Part shown: positions 32,184-40,714 of the stretch, one piece after another
Layout: every line of letters starts with the position of its first letter
How positions within the stretch are numbered: position 1 is the stretch's first letter
NCBI GenBank assembly: GCA_017397655.1
Contig: JAFQIG010000039.1
Span: 31,011-95,010 of the forward strand
Source: Clostridia bacterium
GTDB lineage: Bacteria; Bacillota; Clostridia; Oscillospirales; Acutalibacteraceae
Reading direction: 5' to 3'
Length of the DNA: 64,000 nucleotides
The notes under the pieces: generated by a model
The model's input: only the letters and a program-made list of their open reading frames with translations
What the model was told of the DNA's origin: nothing
Database searches by the model: none
Program-made: the position numbers and the translations under genes

Positions 32184-33854
32184 TTAATCAAACATATAAA
32201 CTCTCATCTCGAACGGCTTTGTCATAAAGACATTGCTGTTATAGATAACGTCATAGTTCTGAAGCACAAGCCTGCCTTTTTCAAGATCGAAGCCTTCGGG
32301 TGCCGTAAAGCGAACAGGCTTCTCGGTAAAGGAGCAGATGACAAGCATTCTCTTACCATCCAGATTACGCTCGTAAACAAAAAGATCGGAGCTTGACTTG
32401 TAATGCTCTTTATAATCACCGTAGATCACAATCTCGTTCTCTTTGCGGAACTTGAGAAGCTTGCGGTAGAAATTGAGAACGGAATCGGGATCGTTTTCCT
32501 GTGACTCTACGTTGATATCCTTGTAATTATCGTTAACCTTGAACCACGGTGTTCCCGTTGTGAAGCCGCCGTTTTCGGAGGAATTCCACTGCATCGGTGT
32601 ACGTGACTGCTCACGTGAACAGCGGTTTGCCATAGAAAGGAACTTCTTATCGGAGACACCGAGCTTTTTGAAAAGTCTCTGATTGTTAAAGGTCAGAACA
32701 TCCTTGAACTCGTTCACATCGTTAAAGGTTGCGTTGGTCATACCGATTTCCTGACCCTGATAGATGAACGGCGTGCCCGACTGACAGATGTACATCGTTG
32801 CAAGCATCTTTGCACTCTGCTTGTGATACTTAAGGCTGCCGAATCTGTCAATGGCTCTGGGGTGGTCGTGATTCTCAATATAAAGCGCATTCCATGCGGT
32901 GCCGTACATTTCCTTCTGCCATGTTGAAAATGCCTTTTTCATCTTCTTAAGACTGAACGGTACGTGAATCCAGTCGGTAAGGAAGCTGTCCGCCTCCATA
33001 TGCTGGGAGTGGAACATAAGGTTGAGCACCTGAGAATCGCCCTCGGTGATATATTCCTTTGCAACCTTCGGAGTCATCATCGGAGCTTCGCCTACCGTGA
33101 AGCAGTCATACTTGCTGAGCACCTCATCCTTGAATTCCTTAAGATATTCGTATACGTGAGGGCCGTTTGTGTAATGCTCGATACCTGCTCCTACGGGAAG
33201 AGGTATACCGTTGGGAAGTCCTTCACGCTTTGAAATGTATGTAATAACGTCCTCTCTGAAGCCGTCAACACCCATATCAAGCCAATATTTCATAATATCC
33301 TTGACTTCCTGACGGACTTCGGGGTTATCCATATTAAGGTCAGGCTGTTTCTTTGCAAATACGTGCAGGTAATATTCGTTGAGATCCTTGTCATATTCCC
33401 ATGCGCCGCCTTCAAATACCGATTTCCAGTTGTTGGGAGGATTCTTTCCCTTGCCCTCACGCCAGAAGTAATAGTTATGATACTTGCTGTTTTTATCTGC
33501 ACGACCCTGCTTGAACCACTCGTGCTCATCGGAGGTGTGATTGACAACAAGGTCCATTATTATTTTGAGTCCTCTTTTATGTGCTTCGTCAATAAGCACC
33601 TTGAACTGCTCTGTATTACCGTAGTCGGGAGAAATGTTGCGATAATCCGAAATATCATATCCGTAATCCGCATTGGGTGACGGATAAAGAGGTGAAAACC
33701 AGATCACATCAACACCTATGCTCTTAATATAATCGAGCTTTGACATAATTCCGTCAAGATCGCCGATACCGTCGCCGTTACCGTCGCAAAAGCTGCGGGG
33801 CCAGATCTGGTAAACCGACATTTCTTTATACCAATGTTTTTTAATCTCTGACAT
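32184..33854 (-). CDS. GH13 alpha-glucosidase (oligo-1,6-glucosidase type)
   Basis: 556 residues, full-length GH13. Conserved regions: I MDLVVNHTSDEH; II GVDGFREDVITYIS (nucleophile Asp in FRED); III FTVGEAPMMTP (acid/base Glu); IV IENHDHPRAI (NHD). The N-terminal WYKEMSVYQIWPRSFCDGNGDGIGDLDGI and the loop ADYGYDISDYR place it with subfamily 31-like alpha-glucosidases, oligo-1,6-glucosidases and trehalose-6-phosphate hydrolases. No signal peptide: cytoplasmic hydrolysis of imported maltose- or isomaltose-type oligosaccharides. Precise linkage specificity cannot be read here. Confidence 0.94.
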   Translation of the reverse strand: MSEIKKHWYKEMSVYQIWPRSFCDGNGDGIGDLDGIMSKLDYIKSIGVDVIWFSPLYPSPNADYGYDISDYRNISPDYGNTEQFKVLIDEAHKRGLKIIMDLVVNHTSDEHEWFKQGRADKNSKYHNYYFWREGKGKNPPNNWKSVFEGGAWEYDKDLNEYYLHVFAKKQPDLNMDNPEVRQEVKDIMKYWLDMGVDGFREDVITYISKREGLPNGIPLPVGAGIEHYTNGPHVYEYLKEFKDEVLSKYDCFTVGEAPMMTPKVAKEYITEGDSQVLNLMFHSQHMEADSFLTDWIHVPFSLKKMKKAFSTWQKEMYGTAWNALYIENHDHPRAIDRFGSLKYHKQSAKMLATMYICQSGTPFIYQGQEIGMTNATFNDVNEFKDVLTFNNQRLFKKLGVSDKKFLSMANRCSREQSRTPMQWNSSENGGFTTGTPWFKVNDNYKDINVESQENDPDSVLNFYRKLLKFRKENEIVIYGDYKEHYKSSSDLFVYERNLDGKRMLVICSFTEKPVRFTAPEGFDLEKGRLVLQNYDVIYNSNVFMTKPFEMRVYMFD

Positions 33855-33957
33855 TCTTTTCTCTCCTGTTCTTTTAATATACTTTTGATTATATCACACT
33901 TTATATGTATATTCAACAGGTAATCGGGATATTTCAAAACACACTCGGACTATGCCT

Positions 33958-34040
33958 GTCAGATCAAAATATCCAAACAAGCCAGGGTGCCGTCACTCAA
34001 CCAACCGGGTCATTCCTACAAAAGTGAAGAATCTTTTATA
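33958..34040 (+). repeat. Intergenic repeat module B, degenerate
   Basis: AACCGGGTCATTCCTACAAAAGTGAAGAATCTTTTATAAAA resembles the module at 45325 and 63964 (GGGTCATTCTGAACGAAGTGAAGAATC) with internal changes. It occupies the gap before the SpoIVFA-like gene. Confidence 0.6.
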
Positions 34041-34122
34041 AAAAGCGTCGCAGATCCTTAATGCATACTTTTTCCGTTTTCGGCATATACTTACAGCAAT
34101 GAATTATGAAAGGACGAAGCAT

Positions 34123-34932
34123 ATGACGGATCCCAAACAGTTCACCGAAAGCGATACACAAAAGCGAGTGAAAAATCCGACTCTTGCCGTTCAGACAATT
34201 GTCTGTCTTGTGGTGCTGGCAGCCGTGTTCTCACTTGCCAGAAGCGGTTCGCCGCTGTACCAATCCGTAAAGAACGGATATTACGCCGTTATGTCACGTA
34301 ATATGTGTGAGGAATCCATCCTTGATTCTGCTCAGAAGCTTTTTGATATGTCAGCCGTTTCGCGCACGGTATCAACGCAGAATACCAAAGCCGCAGACAA
34401 TACCGAGACTGAAACTGCCGCTTCCATCGACAGCGATGCCGAGATCGTCACGGTAACGTCATCGGGCGGCGAGGATATCCGCGTCCTTGACGCTCTGTCC
34501 GATTCAACCTTTGATGCCGTCCACATATCAACGGAAGCGGTAATGCCTGTCAGCGGAAACGTCACCTCCGACTTCGGCTACAGAATACATCCGATCACAA
34601 AAAACAAAAGTTTTCACACAGGAATAGATATCGCGGCACCTACCGGCACGGAGATTTCCGCCTGTTACAACGGTACCGTCACGGAAACCGGCTTCACATC
34701 GGGCAAGGGCAACTACATCCTTATGGATCACGGTGACAATCTGCAGACTCTTTACTGTCACCTGAGCAAAATATCCGTCAGCGAAGGAACGGTTATCCGT
34801 GCAGGCGAGACAATCGGTCTGGTCGGAAGTACGGGTATGTCCACGGGGCCTCATCTGCACTTTGAGCTGAGAGTTGACGGTATCCGCTGTAATCCCGCAT
34901 ATATTCTGAAAGGTCTGACATATGAAGTGTAA
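34123..34932 (+). CDS. M23 peptidase-domain membrane protein, SpoIVFA-like
   Basis: 269 residues from ATG 34123, 8 nt after GAAAGGA (the longer start at 34099 contains this RBS). An N-terminal cytoplasmic lead is followed by one membrane helix (~residues 20-42), a linker, and a LytM/M23 domain (~145-262): SDFGYRIHPITKNKSFHTGIDIAAP (H-x3-D) and GSTGMSTGPHLHFEL (H-x-H), so zinc ligands are intact. It overlaps by 11 nt an M50 membrane protease of SpoIVFB type. That pairing and the LytM domain suggest SpoIVFA, which holds SpoIVFB inactive in the forespore membrane. Canonical SpoIVFA lacks the catalytic residues, so an active cell-wall hydrolase is the alternative. Confidence 0.75.
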   Translation: MTDPKQFTESDTQKRVKNPTLAVQTIVCLVVLAAVFSLARSGSPLYQSVKNGYYAVMSRNMCEESILDSAQKLFDMSAVSRTVSTQNTKAADNTETETAASIDSDAEIVTVTSSGGEDIRVLDALSDSTFDAVHISTEAVMPVSGNVTSDFGYRIHPITKNKSFHTGIDIAAPTGTEISACYNGTVTETGFTSGKGNYILMDHGDNLQTLYCHLSKISVSEGTVIRAGETIGLVGSTGMSTGPHLHFELRVDGIRCNPAYILKGLTYEV

Positions 34933-35497
34933 AACCGATTTTTCCTTTATCGGAGCGGCTCTCATCACGCTGATGATGATTTACGACAAAAGCGGCAACG
35001 CAGTCCACGGTGTCTGCGCTGCCTTTTTTCATGAATCGGGACATCTTTTTGCTCTCCTCATATCGGGTGATATTCCGCAAAAAATTTCTGTCGGCATATA
35101 CGGCATTCGTATTGAACGGTACGAAAAAGCCTCCGTATCTTACCGTACGGAAGCAATAATTGCGCTGTCAGGTCCCGTGTTCAATCTGACAGCGGCGGCG
35201 ATTATGAGTTTTTTTGACAAAGATATGAGCGTTCCGATCAGGATGAATACCGCCATCTGTCTTTTCAATCTCTTACCCTTGACTCCTCTTGACGGCGGCA
35301 GGGCGCTTTATTACATACTCTGCCGTCTGAAAGGCCTCGACTTCGCCGCAAAATGCTCAAAAGTAATCACCGTCCTCGGCATAATACCGCTGACGGTGAC
35401 AGGTTTTTTAATATTCATCAACAACACAAGCGATTACTCATTGCTGTTGTCATCATTGTACGTATCGTTTGCACTGTTATCCTTTCCGTACAGTTGA
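34922..35497 (+). CDS. M50 site-2 protease, SpoIVFB-like
   Basis: 191 residues, polytopic. Catalytic HExxH is present as FFHESGHLFAL (about residue 36-40), and the third metal ligand motif as NLLPLTPLDGGRALYYI (N-x-x-P-x-x-P-x-D-G). At least four membrane segments. SpoIVFB is the intramembrane protease that processes pro-sigma-K in sporulation. It lacks the C-terminal CBS domain of Bacillus SpoIVFB, so is shorter; short CBS-less versions do occur in Clostridia. Upstream partner overlaps it by 11 nt. Its 3' end overlaps the convergent sigma-like/LRR gene tail to tail by 64 nt. Confidence 0.82.
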   Translation: MKCKTDFSFIGAALITLMMIYDKSGNAVHGVCAAFFHESGHLFALLISGDIPQKISVGIYGIRIERYEKASVSYRTEAIIALSGPVFNLTAAAIMSFFDKDMSVPIRMNTAICLFNLLPLTPLDGGRALYYILCRLKGLDFAAKCSKVITVLGIIPLTVTGFLIFINNTSDYSLLLSSLYVSFALLSFPYS

Positions 35498-37563
35498 ATG
35501 GAATTCTTGACTGCATATTCCTCTGCAACAGAACCGTCGGGACAGTCGATCTTAAGTGATGTACAATCCTTGAACGCACTTTCGCCGATTCTTGTAACAG
35601 ATGACGGAATATAGATCTTTTCAAGTGCCGTACAACCTGCAAACGCTTTTTCGCCGATAGCCAGAGTGTTGGACGGAAGCGTAACCTGACGAAGCGAGCT
35701 GCAGCCGGAGAATGCCGTTTTCTCAATCTTGAGAAGTGCTGTCGAGAATGTTACGTTTGTCAAAGAGCTGCATCCCTCAAATGCGCTCTCGTTAATATGC
35801 GTTACGGCCGTGAGCGAGATTGACTCCAGCGACTTGCATCCGTAGAAGCAGTTCGTCGGAACGGTTCTGACCTGTGAGGGAAGCGATACAGACTGAAGAG
35901 ACGAACAGTCAAAGAAGAACGATTCGCCGAGAGAGGTTATCTTTGACGGGCTTTCAAAAGTACATTTTGCAAGCTCCGTACACTCGTAAAATACGGAGGC
36001 GCCGACAAATGTGACGCTTCTGGGAATTGTGATGTTGGCAAGCGATGAGCAGTATGCAAATGCCCAGTTGCCGATTGATGTCAGCGTTGACGGAAGTGCA
36101 AGCGATTTAAGCGAAGTGCACTTGTAAAACGCCTGATCGCCGATCTTTGTCAGTCCCGACGGAAGCGATACGGAGCTTAATGCCGTACATCCTCGGAATG
36201 CATCGTTTCCGATTGTTGTGACACCTATCGGAAGATTGATTACCTGAAGCGATTCACAGCTGTGAAAGGCATTCTTGCCGACAGTTGTGACGGTTGACGG
36301 AAGCTTGATGCTGATTATCTTTGAATTAAAGAATGCATTTTCTCCGATTGCGACAACCTTCTTGCCGTTGAGCGTCTCGGGAACGGTGATGTTTATTCCG
36401 TCGCCCGAATAGCCCGTTATGGTGACTGTACTGCCCGATTCGGTATATGAAAAGTCGGACTGCTCGCGAGGCTGTGTGGTTGAACTCTCGACAGGCTCTG
36501 TGACCGCTTCGCTCTCGCCCGTTTCGGGTTCCGATACGGTTCCCGGTTCTTCAGTCTCTTCGGGATATGAATATTCCGTAGAGAAAATAAGTCTTTCCGA
36601 TGACGGAACGGTTGTCTGATAACGAAGGGTTGTCCTGCTTGTCAGCGCTTCACGCTCCTGACGGCGCTTGTTATACTCGCTCAGACTGTTCATCATAAAG
36701 GCAAGCCCCACCGCTACCGCAAGAACCAGCAAAACAATAAGATTACGTATGTTGAATATCGATTTTAAGATACTATTTTTCTTTTTTGTCAGCTTCATCG
36801 ACTTCATCTCAAAGTCCGAAGAATCGCCGACATCCGATACGGATGTGTCCAGAACATCCGTTTCGACAAAGCCCTTGATAAGTCCCGCATAGAAGGTATC
36901 AACCTCTTCGGGAGAAAGCGAAAACGCCTTTGTATTACGGATTGCCCAACGTATTACCGCTTTCTTTTCAACACCTGTCAGAATATCCGCCTTTTCGCAT
37001 ATTCTGGAAACGAGCGGCATCGCATCCTCAAACGCTTCCGACAATACGCCCCTGACATACGCCTCATCAGCACCGATGACAGAAGCTATCGCCTCGGGTG
37101 ATGTGCTGACGAAATAGTACATATAAAGGCATATGCGCTTTTCAAGCGGGATGGTGTTAAGCACGGTAAAAACGCAGTCCGCCGTTGACGCCGCATCAAC
37201 CGTCTTGACTGAATTGAAGTCATAAAAGCACGCTGCATCCTCGACAAAGCGATCCGCCTTTTCGCTCAGAGACTTATCCTGATTCAGCAAACTGCCGTAG
37301 TCAGGATTTTCCCTTACCCGTTTCAAAACCGATTTATTGACTTCTTCGGAAAAGCTGTCATTCTTTTCAATTTTGTCAAGTGAAGAAAAAACCTCAAGAT
37401 AAGCATCGTATAAAATTTTTAAAGAAACATCCTTGCTTCCCGTAATATTAAAAAGTATCAGATAAGCAGAGGGAAAAGATGAAAAGAACAAGCTGTCGAT
37501 AGCGCTCCGGTCACCTTCACGTGCCATGAGTATCAACTGCCATGTGCCTCTTTGATTCATCAT
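35434..37563 (-). CDS. Sigma-like cytoplasmic domain fused to TM and BspA-type LRR ectodomain
   Basis: 709 residues from ATG 37563, 6 nt after CGGAGG; a consensus promoter is upstream. Residues 1-90 resemble ECF sigma region 2 (LILMAREGDRSAIDSLFFSSF, then DVSLKILYDAYLEVFSSL). Residues ~130-185 resemble region 4 (LNTIPLEKRICLYMYYFVSTSPEAIASVIGADEAYVRGVLSEAF). A positively charged stretch (KLTKKKNSILKSIFNIRN) precedes a single membrane helix, ~273-292. A Ser/Thr/Glu/Pro linker leads to about a dozen LRR_5 (BspA/TpLRR) repeats of the form IGxxAFxxCxSLxxVxLPSxVTxI, ~395-690. I infer a one-protein surface sensor with a degenerate sigma-like domain; DNA binding is unproven. Confidence 0.8.
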   Translation of the reverse strand: MMNQRGTWQLILMAREGDRSAIDSLFFSSFPSAYLILFNITGSKDVSLKILYDAYLEVFSSLDKIEKNDSFSEEVNKSVLKRVRENPDYGSLLNQDKSLSEKADRFVEDAACFYDFNSVKTVDAASTADCVFTVLNTIPLEKRICLYMYYFVSTSPEAIASVIGADEAYVRGVLSEAFEDAMPLVSRICEKADILTGVEKKAVIRWAIRNTKAFSLSPEEVDTFYAGLIKGFVETDVLDTSVSDVGDSSDFEMKSMKLTKKKNSILKSIFNIRNLIVLLVLAVAVGLAFMMNSLSEYNKRRQEREALTSRTTLRYQTTVPSSERLIFSTEYSYPEETEEPGTVSEPETGESEAVTEPVESSTTQPREQSDFSYTESGSTVTITGYSGDGINITVPETLNGKKVVAIGENAFFNSKIISIKLPSTVTTVGKNAFHSCESLQVINLPIGVTTIGNDAFRGCTALSSVSLPSGLTKIGDQAFYKCTSLKSLALPSTLTSIGNWAFAYCSSLANITIPRSVTFVGASVFYECTELAKCTFESPSKITSLGESFFFDCSSLQSVSLPSQVRTVPTNCFYGCKSLESISLTAVTHINESAFEGCSSLTNVTFSTALLKIEKTAFSGCSSLRQVTLPSNTLAIGEKAFAGCTALEKIYIPSSVTRIGESAFKDCTSLKIDCPDGSVAEEYAVKNSIQLYGKDNSANDTYNDDNSNE

Positions 37564-37597
37564 CGCAGACCTCCGTAATACATAATCATTCATATTA

Positions 37598-37626
37598 ATT
37601 ATATATCTGTTTAGCCGAAATGTCAA
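37598..37626 (-). promoter_or_regulatory. Consensus promoter of the sigma-like/LRR gene
   Basis: Minus strand TTGACA (37626-37621), 17 nt, TATAAT (37603-37598): a perfect sigma-A promoter, implying constitutive, strong expression unless repressed. It also confirms the start at 37563. Confidence 0.9.
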
Positions 37627-37792
37627 GAATAAGCCTGTTTCGACATTGCGATAATTGCGATGCTTTTTGTGCTTTTTGTGAACAAAGTTTTAACATTTTG
37701 CATTTTTTGCCGTTTTGTTGTCCTGTTCGGGGCAATAAACGGCATTGTTTTTTCTGTGTGTGAGAGCGTTTTAAAGCGAAAGGATGAAACAA

Positions 37793-38284
37793 ATGAAAAA
37801 ACTTACACAAAAAGAAAGTCTTTTCTGTCTGTACTACTGCAAACTGAGAAACGCTGTCGAGGCCGCTTCACGGGCAGGATATCACGATCCGTTCAGAAAG
37901 GGCAATGCCCTTTTGCGACGCCGTGATATTCTGTCGCATATTTCACAGATCGGAAAGGACGATACGGTTTCCCCCGAAGAGATTGTTTCCGGTTACCGCA
38001 GAATCGCCTTCGGCTCGTGTCATGATGCCTTACGGCTGCTGCTTTGCGGCGAGCTTCCCGATAACGGTGATATCGAATCCGTCGATCTTTTCAATGTTTC
38101 CGAAATCAAAAAGCCGAAGGACGGCGCTATTGAGATAAAGTTCTTTGACCGTCTTAAAGCGCTGGAGCATCTGGAGGCTTTGTCGGGTGAATTGTCGGGT
38201 AATGATTCGGCATTGTCGTTTTATGAAGCTCTCAGAAAAAGTGCCGAAGCCGACCTGTCCGTGAAGGGAGAGTCCGAGCCATAA
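37793..38284 (+). CDS. terS: Phage terminase small subunit
   Basis: 163 residues from ATG 37793 (8 nt after AAAGGA; ATG 37784 is too close). N-terminal helix-turn-helix of the terminase_2/small-subunit type: MKKLTQKESLFCLYYCKLRNAVEAASRAGYHDPFRKGNALLRRRDILSHI. A central part follows (VSPEEIVSGYRRIAFGSCHDALRLL) and a C-terminal oligomerisation/LSU contact region (IEIKFFDRLKALEHLEAL). TerS recognises packaging (pac or cos) sites on DNA. First gene of a nine-gene head cassette; the next gene overlaps or starts close by. No clear sigma-A promoter was found in the 150 nt upstream. Confidence 0.9.
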   Translation: MKKLTQKESLFCLYYCKLRNAVEAASRAGYHDPFRKGNALLRRRDILSHISQIGKDDTVSPEEIVSGYRRIAFGSCHDALRLLLCGELPDNGDIESVDLFNVSEIKKPKDGAIEIKFFDRLKALEHLEALSGELSGNDSALSFYEALRKSAEADLSVKGESEP

Positions 38285-38319
38285 GACTGAAAGACTTTAA
38301 CAGCTTTTCAAAAAAGCAG

Positions 38320-39537
38320 TTGACCGTTCTGTCGTGGTGGTGTGAAGAAAGCAAGTATAAAGATCGTGATGCCATTATATGTGACGGTGCCGTACGTTCC
38401 GGAAAAACCGTTTGTATGACGCTCTCTTTTGTCTTCTGGGCATTTTACCGCTTTTCCGATACCTCTTTTGCTCTTTGCGGTAAAACGGTGGCGTCGCTTC
38501 GCCGCAACATCATCACGCCCGTTCTTCCTCTGCTTCGTGAGCTCGGCTTTGAATGTACGGAAAAGGTGTCCCGCAACACCGTGGAAATCCGTAAGGGTAA
38601 CACGGTCAACACCTTTTTTCTGTTCGGCGGCAAGGACGAAGGCTCTGCCGCACTTATCCAGGGAATGACCCTCGGCGGCGTTCTGCTTGACGAGGTTGCT
38701 TTGATGCCCCGTTCCTTTGTTGAACAGGCTCTTGCCCGCTGCTCTCTTTCCGATGCAAGACTCTGGTTCAACTGCAATCCCGAAAACCCTCATCATTGGT
38801 TCTATGAAGAATGGATAAAAAAGGCAGAAAGCAAAAACTGTCTGTATCTTCACTTCACAATGGACGATAATCCTTCGTTGTCCGACAATGTCCGCAACAG
38901 GTACAAAAGTATCTACAGCGGAGTCTTTTACGAACGGTTTATCGAGGGCAAGTGGGTTGCCGCATCAGGACTCGTCTATCCTATGTTCAGCGAAAACACT
39001 CACGTCTGCTCTCCCTTGTCACAGCCCGACAAATACTATATTTCCTGCGATTACGGAACCGTGAATCCGTCTTCGTTCGGACTGTGGGGCAAAGTGGGAA
39101 ACCGCTGGTTCAGGATGCGTGAATACTATTTTGATTCACGCAAGGAAGGCTCTCAACGTACCGATGAGGAACACTATGATTCGCTGACAGAGCTTGCATC
39201 GTCGCTTCCGATTGAAGCCGTCATTGTTGACCCCTCTGCGGCAAGCTTTATCGAATGCATAAGACGTCACGGACGTTTCAGGGTCATTCCCGCAAAAAAT
39301 GACGTTCTCGACGGCATCAGAAAGGTGTCGGACGCCATCAAAAAGAATCTTATTATGTTCTGTCCCGAATGTACGGACTCCATACGTGAATTTTCACTCT
39401 ATCGCTGGGATACAGGCAGCGTCAAGGACGCACCGCGCAAGGAAAACGATCACGCAATGGATGATATCCGTTACTTCGTTTCGACAGTTCTTAATGAGAG
39501 CTTTGACGGATTCTTCTCTCTTGCCGTCGAACGCTGA
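38320..39537 (+). CDS. terL: Phage terminase large subunit
   Basis: 405 residues counted from the first allowed codon, TTG 38320. The conserved family start (FSKKQLTVLSWW) lies partly upstream, in frame back to an ATA at 38281 that overlaps the TerS stop and has GGGAG 10 nt before it, so translation may begin there. ATPase: Walker A CDGAVRSGKTVCMTL, Walker B GGVLLDEVALMP, then NCNPENPHHWFYEEW. Nuclease (RNase H fold): ISCDYGTVNPSSFGLW, AVIVDPSAASFIE and the late Asp in NDHAMDDIRYFVST. All catalytic blocks are intact. It cuts and pumps DNA into proheads. Confidence 0.95.
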   Translation: MTVLSWWCEESKYKDRDAIICDGAVRSGKTVCMTLSFVFWAFYRFSDTSFALCGKTVASLRRNIITPVLPLLRELGFECTEKVSRNTVEIRKGNTVNTFFLFGGKDEGSAALIQGMTLGGVLLDEVALMPRSFVEQALARCSLSDARLWFNCNPENPHHWFYEEWIKKAESKNCLYLHFTMDDNPSLSDNVRNRYKSIYSGVFYERFIEGKWVAASGLVYPMFSENTHVCSPLSQPDKYYISCDYGTVNPSSFGLWGKVGNRWFRMREYYFDSRKEGSQRTDEEHYDSLTELASSLPIEAVIVDPSAASFIECIRRHGRFRVIPAKNDVLDGIRKVSDAIKKNLIMFCPECTDSIREFSLYRWDTGSVKDAPRKENDHAMDDIRYFVSTVLNESFDGFFSLAVER

Positions 39538-39569
39538 TTATTACGAAAGGAGCAAAAACTTAACCGTCA

Positions 39570-40706
39570 ATGCGATTCAAAAGAAAGAAAACATCCGATG
39601 AAGTCCCTGTTCAGACCTCATCAGAAAGAGTGTCACGCTCCTCACTTCTTGATCTTGACAGCTTTGTTCCGTCATCGGGCAGTCTCTCCGTTTATGAAGC
39701 CCTGCGTGAGTCTGTTCCGATTATTGATGCGGCCATCACAAAAACAGTCCGTCTCACGGGCGGATACGAAGTGCATTGTAAAAGTCCCGAAGCCGACAAC
39801 GCTTTACAAAGCTTTATCCGAAGCGTTCCCGTAGGCGGTAACGGCGAAGGCCTGTACGCCTTTATGGATACTTATTTCAACCAGCTTCTCACCTTCGGTA
39901 CCGCCGTTGGTGAGATGGTGGTTCAGGGCGGCAAGCTTACGGGTCTTTACAATGCTCCGCTTCGCAACATCGAACTGCACAGAAGTGCAGACGGTTTCGG
40001 TTGCGAAGTGTGGACGGGAACACCCGTCAGAAAGCCTGTCAGATATCCCGAACTGCTTCTCGTTTCCGCACTCAATCCCGTTCCCGGAAAGCTCGGCGGA
40101 ACATCGCTTCTGCACGGACTGCCGTTTGTGTCTTCGGTACTTCTGAAGATATACAACGCCGTCGGCTGTAACTGGGACAGAGTAGGCAACGTCCGCTTTG
40201 CGGTAACGTACAAGCCATCCTCCGATGCTGCCGACCGCGCATACGCAAAGGAACGCGCCGTACAGGTTGCAAAGCAGTGGAGCGAGGCTATGCAATCGGG
40301 CAACAAGGTCAAGGATTTTGTCACGGTCGGTGACGTCAGCATCAAGGTTATAGGTGCCGAATCGCCTATCCCCGACAGCGACATTCCCGTCCGTCAGATG
40401 CTGGAGCAGATCGTTGCAAAAACAGGTATACCGCCCTTTATGCTCGGTCTGTCGTGGTCATCAACAGAGCGTATGTCTGCTCAACAGGCAGATGTTCTGA
40501 CAAGTGAGCTGGAGTCTTACCGCAGACTTCTGACTCCTGTTATTGCTAAAATCTGTCGCACTTTCCTTCGTCTCATCGGCTTTTGCGATGAGCCTGTCGT
40601 TGAGTGGGAAGATATAACGCTTCAGGATGAGGTTGAGCTTGCAAGAGCAAGACTCTATGACGCTCAGGCAAAACAGATATTAAACAAAAAGGAGGAAACG
40701 GCATAA
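39570..40706 (+). CDS. Phage portal protein
   Basis: 378 residues. Portal features: VPIIDAAITKTVRLTGGYEV near the N-terminus, AFMDTYFNQLLTFGTAVGEMVV, a wing region, and the C-terminal stem ILGA-like run ...VRQMLEQIVAKTGIPPFMLGLSWSSTERMSAQQADVLTSELESYRRLLTPVIAKICRTFLRL, which is very typical. It forms the dodecameric DNA channel at one capsid vertex. The start ATG is 17 nt from AAAGGAG, unusually far, but a TAA just upstream blocks longer frames. Follows terL by 32 nt. Confidence 0.92.
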   Translation: MRFKRKKTSDEVPVQTSSERVSRSSLLDLDSFVPSSGSLSVYEALRESVPIIDAAITKTVRLTGGYEVHCKSPEADNALQSFIRSVPVGGNGEGLYAFMDTYFNQLLTFGTAVGEMVVQGGKLTGLYNAPLRNIELHRSADGFGCEVWTGTPVRKPVRYPELLLVSALNPVPGKLGGTSLLHGLPFVSSVLLKIYNAVGCNWDRVGNVRFAVTYKPSSDAADRAYAKERAVQVAKQWSEAMQSGNKVKDFVTVGDVSIKVIGAESPIPDSDIPVRQMLEQIVAKTGIPPFMLGLSWSSTERMSAQQADVLTSELESYRRLLTPVIAKICRTFLRLIGFCDEPVVEWEDITLQDEVELARARLYDAQAKQILNKKEETA

Positions 40707-40714
40707 AAAAGTCA

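Noticed and set aside
37640..37790. LexA-type operator (GAACAAAGTTTT) upstream of the head cassette
   Set aside because: Half-site spacing is wrong and the second half does not match GTTC; too weak to report as a site.
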